Positions 44,953 to 56,300 of a stretch of DNA of 64,000 nt are shown here, in pieces. The stretch is from Tetragonia tetragonoides. Taxonomy: Eukaryota; Streptophyta; Magnoliopsida; Caryophyllales; Aizoaceae. The notes under the pieces were generated by a model. That model was not told where the DNA came from. It searched no databases and saw only the letters and a list, made by a program, of their open reading frames with translations. Position numbers and translations under genes: made by a program. The stretch is from NCBI GenBank assembly GCA_038025085.1, contig CM076153.1:4867501-4931500 (forward strand). The letters are read 5' to 3'. Numbering within the stretch: the first letter of the stretch is position 1; each line of letters starts with the position of its first letter.

Positions 44953-47522
44953 CTGTATAAAAAGATAGCAAAGGAGGGAATGAAGAATAAGACATTGACT
45001 CGGAAACTATATATCAACAGTTTGTTAAACCCCCCAACACTCAGAAATAAGTGGAGAAAAAAAGAGAGGTAAAAGCAAAGGGAGTTCAGCAGCATGTAAG
45101 TGTGGAACGCAAACTGCACTAAACCTATTTATTTCAGACTTGATAAAAGTACCACAACTACAATAAGCGTCAGATTAAAAGAAATTTAAACTTACTTGGC
45201 ATCAAAGCTATGTAACACAGACTCGCCAAAAGTATCAGACTTGGTAGAAGAGTAACAGTTAATTTCTATTCAGGTTTTCTATTACAGTTTCAGATCATAC
45301 CCCAATATCCATGTCCACTTAGAAGAAGTGTCAGATACGTGTCTAATATGGCATTGGAAATCAGAAAAACAGAGTAAGAAAGCATGACAGAAAAAGAACA
45401 GAGTTAAAAGGAAAATAACTCAAACTTTTACGGACTTGTATCAACCTAAAGGAAACTACTAGGATACATTGCAAAAGGCAACAACATCAGTCACAACTAA
45501 CAGTTATTCAACTCCAGTGTATAAGAAATATACATTTTACTGTTTTGGGACAGCTCAAAAGCCAAATAGCCTACTCCTAAGAGGCATAGCAAATTAGCAA
45601 TTACCTCAAATCTAACAGCAACAATGATGGATGAGAAAAAAATTAACCTCAACAGAATTGAAAGCACATCCTTAAAATCAAACTAAGAATTCCTGTAGTT
45701 GTCAACATTTATAAACATATACGCAGATGAAAACAAAAAATGAAAACAGGGGGAAAATAATCGGTAGATACAGAGCAATATTTAAAGCACAATCCTTAAC
45801 ACTGACAACTGACTAGAAATTCAGTAATTGTCAACATCTATAAGCAAATTTTTAGATAAATAAAAAGAAATGAAAAAGAAAAAAAATCGAGGGATACAGA
45901 ACAAATCTGGCAAAAATACCCATGAACAAAGTCAGAATGTTTTTAATTCAACTCAGTTATAAATTAAGGCTGTGTTCATCTGTGAAATGAGTTATTGGGC
46001 TTCCATCTCCAAAAAATCTATCTCTAGAAACAAGTTTAGACAAGCATACACATGTTCACAGAATAGTGAGGCAGATGGCAGTGAGCCCAAAGGACAAAAG
46101 TAAATAAAAACAGAAAAATAGAGACCTAAAGCTCGGATCAACACAAATAAGATCTTACTATTGTTTCAGCGGATCAGGCCTAATTGTTCATGCCAACAAA
46201 TTGCTTTACTACTTTATCATTCATAACAAATTCCATCTTGATTCTGTCTTACAAAAATCAGAACTCTACTCCAAAATGTTATACTGCAGTGAAATCCGAA
46301 TTGAATGAACATGTTAGAGATAGAAGAGGTAGTGAGGAACAAGCTCATCAACCATGGAAAAAGGAAATCACATTATCTCCCTCAAGAGCCTATCACTGAC
46401 CTTGAACATCCACATTGTCCACAAAGATATCATTCAGTTTCCAATTAATGCAAAATACCAAATTACAAAGAGACCCAATTCTTAAAATTTCAATTTGGTA
46501 CTGGTGTATTGCCAATTAAGATTTCTTTTGACAAACCTTATATCACAAAGAATATGTTGATGTCTAAATTGCATGCTGCAAAGTGCAAGGAGTAGTAGAT
46601 ATCTACCTGGTGACTGAAAAAGATGGAAGGAAAGAGATGTCCTACCTGGTGATTGAAGAAGACGGAAGGAACAACGAGAGAAGAAACTGCTCCCTTCTAA
46701 ACCCAAAAAAAAGGACCTTGGCGCGTGACTAGTGAGCTAGTTTTCACAAGCCTTCATTTACAGATTCGGGAAGAAAAAAAAAACACAAATTGATCCATCC
46801 CTATATCAGAAATGTCAAAAACCTAGTCCTTCCTTAGAATTGACAAAGCTAACAAAGAAAAATAGAGACCCTGTGGAGCCTAATGTTGATACAATTAGAG
46901 AGCTCTAGAAGATGAAAGAACACAGTAATAAATCCAAAAGAAACACAGTGAAGCAAATTTATCCCAACACATATTGGGGCCAGAAAACTTGCCAAAACGA
47001 GAATTGTAAAGCCCTGTTGACAAACCAAGCTATTGAAAAATCCAGATACAATATAAGTTCAGATGGTATGAAGTTACACACACAAATTTTGACCATTGTT
47101 CCTCCAAACCCTAATATTGGAAACTTCAAATTTTGATTTTTTTTTTTTTTTTTTCATTCTGACATCATTCGACATATAATGACCAAGCAAATCAACCTCT
47201 AAGTGAAGTGACTACTGCTATACATAGAGTGATTAAAGGAAGAGTTATTCCTAATATTAGTTACAGGCAATCAACGAAATTGAAGCTTCTTGAGCAGCGA
47301 GACGGCTAAAACCCTAGTGTATTGAGAAAATAACAAAATCCGAAAATCTAAAAGTATTTTGTTTAAGAGAATCAAACTACAAGCTAGAATGAAGCCTAAA
47401 GTGAAAGATTAAGCAGCAATTCAAAAATTAAACAAATTCAGCATCATGATTCATCAGAGAAAACAAATGATTCCAATAGTAAATAACAGAGATAACCATT
47501 AAGAGAGAGAGAGAAGACTTAC
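44953..47522 (-). other. 5' UTR intron of COX17
   Basis: Reading leftward, CAAGC|GTAAGTCTTC at 47523/47522 is a good donor, and TTTATACAG|CATT at 44953/44952 a good acceptor 12 bp before the start codon. About 2.6 kb is removed. Nothing coding was found inside. This is inferred from splice sites only. Confidence 0.55.
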
Positions 47523-47523
47523 G

Positions 47524-49386
47524 CTTGATCTTCCCCTGCGGTTTTCTTGTTCTTTGTTTTGAAAAGTGAGATGTCCAATGATTCAGCAGATGCCACGTTT
47601 GTTGAGACCGGAGACCGGAGAGTATATGACTGGACAACGGGCCGGTCGGGTCAAACATATTTGTAGGTCGGGTTGGATCGGTCATGGGTTGGGGTGACCC
47701 GTTTAAAATTTAAAAAGTATTTTTTAAAATTTGGTGGGCGGGTCTATTTTGACCCCCCATTTTACAATTTTAAACGGGTTATGACTTATTGGCAGTGCGC
47801 CGGGCCAGATCGGTTACAGGATTCCTCCCACTTGCCTAGGTCTACTGGAGAGTATCGTTGTCAATTTGTCATCTGGGAAAACTAACCGAAACCCATTAAA
47901 TCCGACCCGGCTTCAAAGACAGATGATTTTAAATCCAAATACACCCGACCTGACGTGACCTGAAACTTTTTACGCTCAAATAGATTCAAAGGAAACATAA
48001 TAAGCATAGTGATATTGACAACAAATAGGAATGTGAACCGAACAAGTTGGCTCGAGCATATCCAAACCGAATATATCATGAATCGATTATGACAAAAATT
48101 GACCCAAATGACCCGCTTTACAGGTATATGGACCTCAATTGGGTTCGACTTTATTGGTCTCTATACCTCCTCTAAAACCAATGAAGTAAGGAATAATCCC
48201 ACTAACAAGTCCTATAGTAATGGATTGGTCAAAAGAACTCAACTACGAGTAGGTTTTATTCCATTAAAATAAAACATACTAAATAGTAATAATATTATGA
48301 GGAAAAAAGTATGAATTTGAATTAAGCTAACCAATTACTTGATAAGTAGAGAAACACACCCCAACGTGGATGAAAAGTCACAACTATAGTCCTAATTGGC
48401 CTGAAAAATCTTGAACTACATTATAGCCTTAATCAAATTCTTAATTCCCAAGGAATTAAGAGGTTCTCCAATGATTAGCAACAAGCCAACAATAGCCCTA
48501 ACAATAAGATTGAAGGTTTGATTCCTATTGATTTACGTCTCCTTCAAAACCCAAAAAAACATCATAATAAAAAAAAATAATAAAAATAATTCAATGGTAT
48601 ACTGGTATACTCTACTCGATACTCATTCCTTAATTTTCTTGAGAAAGAAATCCTTCAGTAATTCTTTGATTTCATGATGCAATGTAATGACTAATCATTT
48701 TGTCACTCTGTTCCAATATCTAGATTATTTATTTATTTATTTATTTTAAGATGGTAAGATGACCTTAATAGCTTGGGTGTCCTGGGAGGAGGATAAAGGA
48801 AACCCAAAATACTGAGAATGAGAATTAAAACCCCCGTTTTATGGGTGGAAGGTGAGAGTGGCGACTGGCGCCACTACAGCAAACCCCAATTCTCGGCACC
48901 AATATCTAGATGATTTCGTTAGAAAATCTCTCTCTTTGAACAGAGCTTTGGCAGGACTGCATTTGCATTCCCATAGGGAGGAAATGTCTTTCAAAAATAC
49001 TGCTTGTCTACTTCTAGCCTCCTACAACTGTTTGATCCTATTTCATTGTCGAACAGCCGCATCCACGTTGTTGAAGATGCTGAACAACGAAGTTTGATTA
49101 CGGGAAGATGATTAGTGCATAATTAACGCATAGAGACGATGATTCTTTGCTTAATTGTTGGCTCTCCTTCGAGGACCTTTAGGTAAGCTGTATGTATAAA
49201 GTGATACTTATAAAAGCAGTCAGAAAACTTAAAAAATAACCAGCCAAATAGCGTCACAATAATCAAATGTGCAGGAGATTCTGTTCTTCAAAACCCAGAG
49301 TAAGGGTGCTCAAAGCCTCAGATATTATTTATTACAGCTTCCTTCATGGTAAGTTTCTATGAATCATACTGTAAGAAAGCAATTAA
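47524..49386. other. Intergenic region with probable COX17 promoter
   Basis: The left part should hold the first exon and promoter of COX17. The rest has short frames (for example 48852-49097) that I do not recognise. AT-rich, no clear element until the SINE at 49403. Confidence 0.4.
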
Positions 49387-49603
49387 ACTTGCAACTTCAA
49401 GAACCCAAGAGGCGTTGGCTCGCTGGTAAACAAATTGCAACTTGTACATCAAGTCATGGGTTCAATCTTCTTAGGGAGCACCTACACGAATTAATTCGTG
49501 GAATACCCGAGGCCGTGCGTTAGGACGTGCCCTTTAGCCACACCCATAGAGGAAAGAAGTTCCTCTTTGCCAAACCAAAAAAAAAAAAACTTGCAAATTC
49601 AAG
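49387..49603 (+). mobile_element. tRNA-derived SINE with 16-bp target duplication
   Basis: ACTTGCAACTTCAAGA at 49387-49402 and ACTTGCAAATTCAAGA at 49588-49603 are the duplications (15 of 16 matches). Between them lie an A box (TTGGCTCGCTGGTAAAC), a B box (GGGTTCAATCTT), the same body as the copy at 42410-42580, and a terminal run of 12 or so A. Confidence 0.85.
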
Positions 49604-50375
49604 AGCACAGTAAGTTTTAGGAACACCCTTTCCACTCAAAAGTGAGATGCCAAGACTAAAGAATGACAATGCCAACCTGTTGGAATCTTAAAGAACGCAA
49701 CTTGTCCAATGAAAAGATTTACCTTCCAGGTCCCTCTGAAATCTTTTCCCACAAGGACCACAAGGGAAAAATAAAGAGCCAGGTAAGTAGGTAACAGAGC
49801 TTGTAAAATATACCCCAAGTTGCAAGAACATGAACCATCCAAAAACAAACTCAAACATACTGAATTACTGATCTATGAGAGTATCAAACACACTGCAATG
49901 GGGATTTAATTAAGACATACACATTCATGGACCATCTGAAGCATCTATCTAGTCTAGATCAAAAAATCTGGCTAAATAAATCACTTTAGCAAAGGAGTAA
50001 CTCAAAGTTCTTGGGCGATAAGTAGCTATACACTTTAACAATCTTAGCATAATGAAAGTGACACAGATTTCCGAAATTCGAACGTGCTTCAGATAAATTA
50101 ACACTCTTTTTCTCCATCTAATCAGAGTCAAATATAGATAAAGATCAACCCACTCTCAGTTGCAATCCTACCTAACAAAGGATAAGAAAATATCACAAGC
50201 GTTCCCTAGTCCTTACATTGACATCTCTATTTAACAATTAATAAGATGTAGAAATTTGTATTTATCATCAACGATGTGTACAGTTCAACTACCTGAAGAG
50301 AGCAGCAGAATTCTGAGATACAAGATTTCTTCTCAACTGAAAACATACTTACAGTAAAACATCTCATAATTTATT

Positions 50376-50406
<31 letters not shown>

Positions 50407-50790
50407 CAAAAAAAAAACCTTACACCTTATGCTGTGCAAATTGCCAACAGAGACTGGCAATGAAGAAAATGTATTCATAATTCAGAGGGGTCACTAATGT
50501 CACTCAAATTGACAAATAGGCAAGTATTTTCAGGATGTGACACCATACTGGCATTGGATCTCCGGTTTCTCACCAACTTCTCCCTAATTCATGATTAAAA
50601 GTGCATATGACATGAAAAACATTTTTGGGAGATCATGACAGTTCGACTTAATTCTTAATCAGATTCTCTTGATCGAAGAGTAAGGACACCGGATCATATG
50701 GCGGCATAACAACATTGTTCCATTCAGCAGTTTCCAACTTTTCATCCAACAACATCAAACACCTTGCACCAAACCAACTCAATTCAGTTC
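49604..50790. other. Intergenic DNA and 3' UTR of the membrane protein gene
   Basis: No gene is supported. A long A-rich run lies at about 50383-50417, which could be a retroposon tail, but no duplication was found. Confidence 0.4.
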
Positions 50791-51225
50791 TTAATCATAC
50801 TTCTCTCTCCATGAGAAGATGAGAAAGAAAACCCAGGAAAGAGCTAACACAATATCTCCAAGAACTAGCCTAGGCAAATCATGAACAAGATCTTCGAGTT
50901 TCCTCTCAAAGTAAACCCTCCAAACAGCCATTGACAGGTGAAGCAGAACACATCCCTTGGCGAAAAAGCTTTGGAATTTGCTGTCCTTAACGAATGCAAC
51001 CATGAAGAGAAAGAAACCAATTGCAAATAAAAGCAACCCTGAAAACGAATCCGATGTTTGGATCAATAGCTCATCATGTGGGGTGGATCCTTGAAGTTTG
51101 CTTGCTGTTTCTTTGCCATGGCCAAACACAGAGACCTCTTTTGTATAGAACATCATCAAAGCTCCACAAGAAAGAGCAATCATCGAGTGTAAAAGGCACA
51201 TAACAGTAAAACTAAAAGAACCCAT
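50791..51225 (-). CDS. Small four-helix membrane protein, conserved in plants (DUF7865-like)
   Basis: A 144-residue protein that I recognise as a conserved plant family of unknown function. Four hydrophobic segments are visible: near the N-terminus (FTVMCLLHSMIALSCGALMMF), LLLFAIGFFLFMVAFV, GCVLLHLSMAVWRVYF and LVLGDIVLALSWVFFLIF. A conserved loop, VSVFGHGKETASKLQGSTPH, lies between the first two. It ends SWREKYD, as in relatives. The start is the ATG at 51225 (GGTTCTTTT follows); the frame is open further upstream only through a TTG codon. A possible 5' UTR exon ends at 51738 (CACAG|GTTTC). Function and membrane are unknown. Confidence 0.85.
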   Translation of the reverse strand: MGSFSFTVMCLLHSMIALSCGALMMFYTKEVSVFGHGKETASKLQGSTPHDELLIQTSDSFSGLLLFAIGFFLFMVAFVKDSKFQSFFAKGCVLLHLSMAVWRVYFERKLEDLVHDLPRLVLGDIVLALSWVFFLIFSWREKYD

Positions 51226-53356
51226 TATCAAGGGCCTTGAATTTCCCAAAAAACCCTACTCACAACCACAATAAAGCCACCAGCCCCCAAACCCTTGGAG
51301 AAATCCAAAGTTTGATTTCAACCCCACAACTAGCTTGATCAAACCATCATGGTAGATTCCCACAAACACTAAGATGAAATTCACAGAAAACTCAAAAAAG
51401 TAATCTACATGTACCCATCTAACATCAACCCACAAAGAGATAACAGCAAAACCCCTTAAACCCTAACCTGAAATTTTACTTATTTATGCACATCAAAACT
51501 TAACCAAACCAACTTATCAAAACCCTAAAAAATTGATGCACCCAGAAACAAAAGATTCCAGCTTTATTCACAAATAATAGCTGAGAAAGTCAAGGAATAA
51601 TCTCACAAGCCAAGGTCAACAATCAATTGAAGAAATTATAAACAAAATCTTCCCAGAAAGTCAAAACTTGATTAAGCAAAACAACCCATAAAAAACACTA
51701 GCTCATATATAGCAAACGAAGAGAGAGAGATTGAAACCTGTGATCCTCTACCCAGATAATAGAGCTTGTGTTTATGAAGGACATTGAGGGTGAAAAATAA
51801 GAGGAAGGCAAAAAGCTTTCTGTAAGTTTTGGCGTTATATAGATGGGAGTACACACAAAAAGGGGGTGATGTTAAAATTTTAATGAGTTTGAGTATGAGC
51901 TAACTTCTAATTGGAGGGATTTTTGGTATATAAGAATTGGAGAGGATTTGGGCAATACTCAGAAATAGAAAGGGGGTTTTTGTTTCTGATTTGGATTAGA
52001 ATTGTGAATAAGAAAAGGAAAGCTATGAGGAGGATCTGAGGATGGAGGAATAATGGTGAAGGGCAGGTTGGAAAAATAATACTTTAATTAATTGTTTATA
52101 ATAATAATAATAATTGATTACTTTGAGATCTGATTTGTTGGCATTGGCTCATCCTATGGGCCATGATAACCAATCCCATGCAGGAAATGGTCATGCTTTC
52201 TGGATCAAATTTTCTGCTTTTGACAGCTGATTCATTTTTGGTTTTTGTGAGTCTCAGTCTCTCAGCAGTTAATGTACTTGAAGTGCTGCTCATCTGCATT
52301 AGAGGTTGTCACATAAATACATAAATAAGGAATTAAATTACTTTCCTCTCCCACCGTTGATGTAAGGAAAATGCATATATTGCTTATATTTTTTGTTTTG
52401 TTTTGTTTTGTTTTGGACGAGACGCAAAAGTCTAACTGGAATCACACCCTCAAAGTCCTCGATCTCAAGGTTGACGAATAAACTCCTAATCACTAGAGCA
52501 TATCTGGATTCCATAATTGCATATGAAGTATCTAGATTTGTATATATGCTCTAAATAAGAATTAGTAGTACATTTGAACATTGGTTTGGATTCTGAGATA
52601 ATGCATCTGATCATACTGATTACCAATTCCGGAGAAAATGTTGAGTACATTGAGTTTTGAAGTGCACCATTTAAACCACTCTAATATTTAACATTTCTCA
52701 GATTATTTTATTTTTAAATCTTTTCATTCCTTAAACTAAAATGTTTGTTTGGGGAATGTAATTATGTAATGTGCTTATTGGATAAGTTCAAATTTTGAGA
52801 AAAATTATGATTTGCATTGGAGGGAGAATCATGGTTGATGCAATTCAAGTTCTTCTAGCGTTATAGGATTACAATTTACACCCCAAGCGCAAAAAATTGA
52901 TTAGTGTTACAACAATACCCTTGACGTGGTGTAACCGTGTAAGCACACCATCTTCTGAAACCAATGCTATTAATAAGTGTTTACTGTCTTAATTCGGATA
53001 ATATAAAGCCCTGTGATCAACATTAACACAGTAATCACGGCCTCGGGCGGTATTTCAGAATAAACCAAGGCAAAGCAACTTATATAAAAATATTTCAAGA
53101 AGTATTTACAGGGGACAAAAAAATGGATTTATATTGACAAATCCTTTGACATGGGTAAACCAGAAAAAACAAAAACAAAAAAAAAATTATCTTGAAACAT
53201 TTCCTTTTTCCTAAAAGTCCTACAAGCAGTTATATGGGCTCCTGTGCTGTTGTTGAATCATTGTGTGAAGGCTAAAGTGTAAAAACAAAATCTCTCTTTG
53301 TTAATTGGAGAAAGGGGGAAAAGAAAATGAAAAGAGGGGGGAAAAGCAGAGGGAAC
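51226..53356. other. Intergenic region with promoter of the membrane protein gene
   Basis: Left part: 5' UTR and promoter. Near 52381-52515 there is a tTTTTG-repeat followed by a tRNA-like segment read on the minus strand. The right part includes the 3' UTR of the DUF616 gene. No protein gene was recognised. Confidence 0.4.
52381..52515 (-). mobile_element. Possible tRNA-derived SINE with (AAAAC)n tail
   Basis: Read on the minus strand: an A-box-like TATGCTCTAGTGATTAGG, a B-box-like GAGATCGAGGAC, and an end in repeats of AAAAC (plus-strand ttttgttttgttttg at 52389-52414). Target duplications are not convincing, so the call is tentative. Confidence 0.4.
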
Positions 53357-56300
53357 TCAGAAAAAATTGTTGTCCCTGCTACCTGCAGCAACTTTACGAT
53401 GACGCCTTGAACTAGATCTTCTATCTTTTCCACGCCTGGAAGGAGTTCTCCTCCCAACAGCCCTGCCAACTGGTGTATATCTACTTACCGTTGGAGGTGG
53501 TCGTACAGGTGGTGATTGACGACGTAGTGTAATCCTAGGAGGCGGCGGGGGTGGCATGTGCTCCAACAACTCTCTGTGGTATGCCTGTAGTTTGATTGTT
53601 TAAATAAACGATTCAATCCAAAATAGTTGATATTTAGTGGGATTCAGTAACTTTCAACTACCTCAAACTATGCAGATTACAGTTCATAGTAGCATCTCTC
53701 AGTGCTTCCCAATCATTATTTGCATCACCGAGAAAAAGGTTCCAAAGTGTTCATGGTAATCTTTGAGTTATATACCAAAACCATGATATGCAATTTATAA
53801 AGAATGAAAATAGAACACATGATATGCAATATACTTCGTACGGAGTATGGACTAAGGATGCACAAACTTTAAACAATATTTACTCAACAAGAAAACACAA
53901 GATCTCTTATTAAGAAAGAAATTATTACCTGAATAACAAAGTTCCGCCTTTCACAATCAAGAAACATGTTAATGCTCCAATTAACCTTCGACATTATTTT
54001 GTCCCGAACTGTAGAAAAGCTTAGCTGATCTCTAGAAGTGAAACGATCAACTTCATTGAACCATTGGCAGGTAAATAAGTTTGTAATAGGGATGTGTTCT
54101 CTTATTATCACACAACCCTCAGGAACATCTGCAGGAAAATATTTAAGGAGTCAATCCATGCCAAGAGGAAGAGGGCCAGAGGAGAAGAAAAGAGGACACA
54201 TCTCTTAAAAAGATGAGAAATGCAAGTCGACTACAAAAACACACACCACTAGTAATTGGAAGCTTTGCCTCAGAGTATGGAGTCAGACCCTCTTTCCGGT
54301 AGAAATCAACCTGGTAATCAATTGAAGCATTGTCATACTTCCCCCCTGCTTTATTTGCTTCAGCTTCTACGAACACATCAAATCTTCTGTAGTGTCTTGA
54401 AATGGCAAAGGTTGTATTCTCACGCCACAAGAACCTAATCATTTCCACATAAAGTGAAAAGCGAGATAATAAAACAAGGTTAAAAGGCAACCTACTGACA
54501 TATTAGTCTACCACTAATAATAGTTGATGAGCACACTTTCAGATATATTTCTTGCAATTCTTGAGAAAACTGCATGACCGTAAATCTCTCATAAGAAACG
54601 CCCCCTCAACCCTCATCAGTGATCAAAAGAGCAGGTTTTGTGAGAGGACAAACATGGAAAAAAGTGCATAAATTATATGTTGCACAGAAACGGAAACGGG
54701 AAATGGGGTAACAGATTTTAGGGGTTATTCTATTACTACAGTACCGCGTAACTGGGCTAGTTTGTAGTTTCTCCTTGGAAGACATCTTGTCCTCACTTAC
54801 TGTATTCTTTGATCTTCATTAATAAAATCTTTCTATTTATCTATAAAAAAACCATTTTCAAACAACTAGGAAACAACACAAAAGACAAATTAATTTTTCT
54901 TTTTCTCGCTTATAAACCATAAATTTTTGTTGGCTATCACTATTCAGTATTCACTAATAATAATATCATAAAAATTATTCTTTAAAGTTAATATGGGCAA
55001 TATTTAAAAAATTAATTGAGAATAAAGGTAATTTTAGGATTTGAGGTCAACTATTGGGAATTGCTGTTTAGATAAGATGAAGTTTCCTGTCTGTAAGTTT
55101 CCAATAGTTTCCGACACGGGAAACGTGAACTCATGAGAGTTTCTGTGCATAATTAAAGCTTTAAACAAGAGACTCCAATATATGACCCATTGAAAATTTC
55201 GAGGTAAAGAAATAAGATCAAACCTATAAAAGGTGAATTGAACTCAAATTATCAAAAACAGTCTAGAAACATAAATCATACTTCAAGAAAAACTGCTGAC
55301 TAAATGGACATTAAACTGAAGCTCTAGCAAGGATCTCGGCAATTGGATGGGCAGTGAGCAGACAAATAAATCATATCTAAACAGACAGTGCAGATTATAT
55401 GGGCATTTCAGAGACCCTTCCAAGCCGTTTCCCAGCATTTCTTGTTTACCACGTCTCGAGTACGCGCCTACGCAATATGGCACTCCGCAGGCGCTACCGT
55501 GTTTTAGAGCTTTTTTCAGAACACAAATGTTGTTTATACATGATTGTTTCCACAAGTTCAATATACCACCATCATAGCATAACAAATACACTAATAATTC
55601 AAACATTTGAGCTTGATACATGATAGAAGATGCAGCATCATCAAGCATAAAAGGGCAAATGTACCTACTACTGTTCACAAGAAACAGAGTAGTTTACTTC
55701 ACTAGATCATTCGTGATTCATCTGTCACTGAGGCTATAAGTGAGTTAACCAGTGATATTGTGACAACATACCACCTCCAGGTCCTCCAGTTAGCATCTTC
55801 AAAATCTTTAAGCCCACACAGAACCAACGATAAGACTTTTTAGTTATATCTCAGACTTTTCATATGACAGAGCCTTCTTTGTCTATCAAAAGATCTTTGG
55901 AGGCTGGGACTTTCCACATATCCTACATTGTGAGGACTGAGCCCAAGTATTCCATGTTCGCAGTATAAGAGTGAGTACCTCAAGCACTCGATTATCACCA
56001 GGAAAAAGTTTTGTTCACTATTTTAGATTTTAGTAAGATTTTAACTCTCATTGATCTTATTTATCAAACAAAAAAAAATCTGTTAGATCTTCACCTCGAA
56101 AAAGCACTTCCATTAAGATTATTAAACCAAGCAACAATTACTTACACAGTTACACGATAATGTCAAGGACTTAATCTCTCCAATTTCCCACCACCCCTCT
56201 TTGCCAGTCTTATATATCAGGTTGTCAATTATTATCTTTGCTTCTGCATTCTAAAACAATCTCAGCCACAGCAACACAACATTACCAATAAATATTCTAG

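Noticed and set aside
48852..49097. 81-codon plus-strand frame
   Set aside because: No recognisable domain, no neighbouring exon, and no good support; probably chance.
51226..51249. Eight-residue extension of the small membrane protein
   Set aside because: It would need a TTG start; the ATG at 51225 fits the family.
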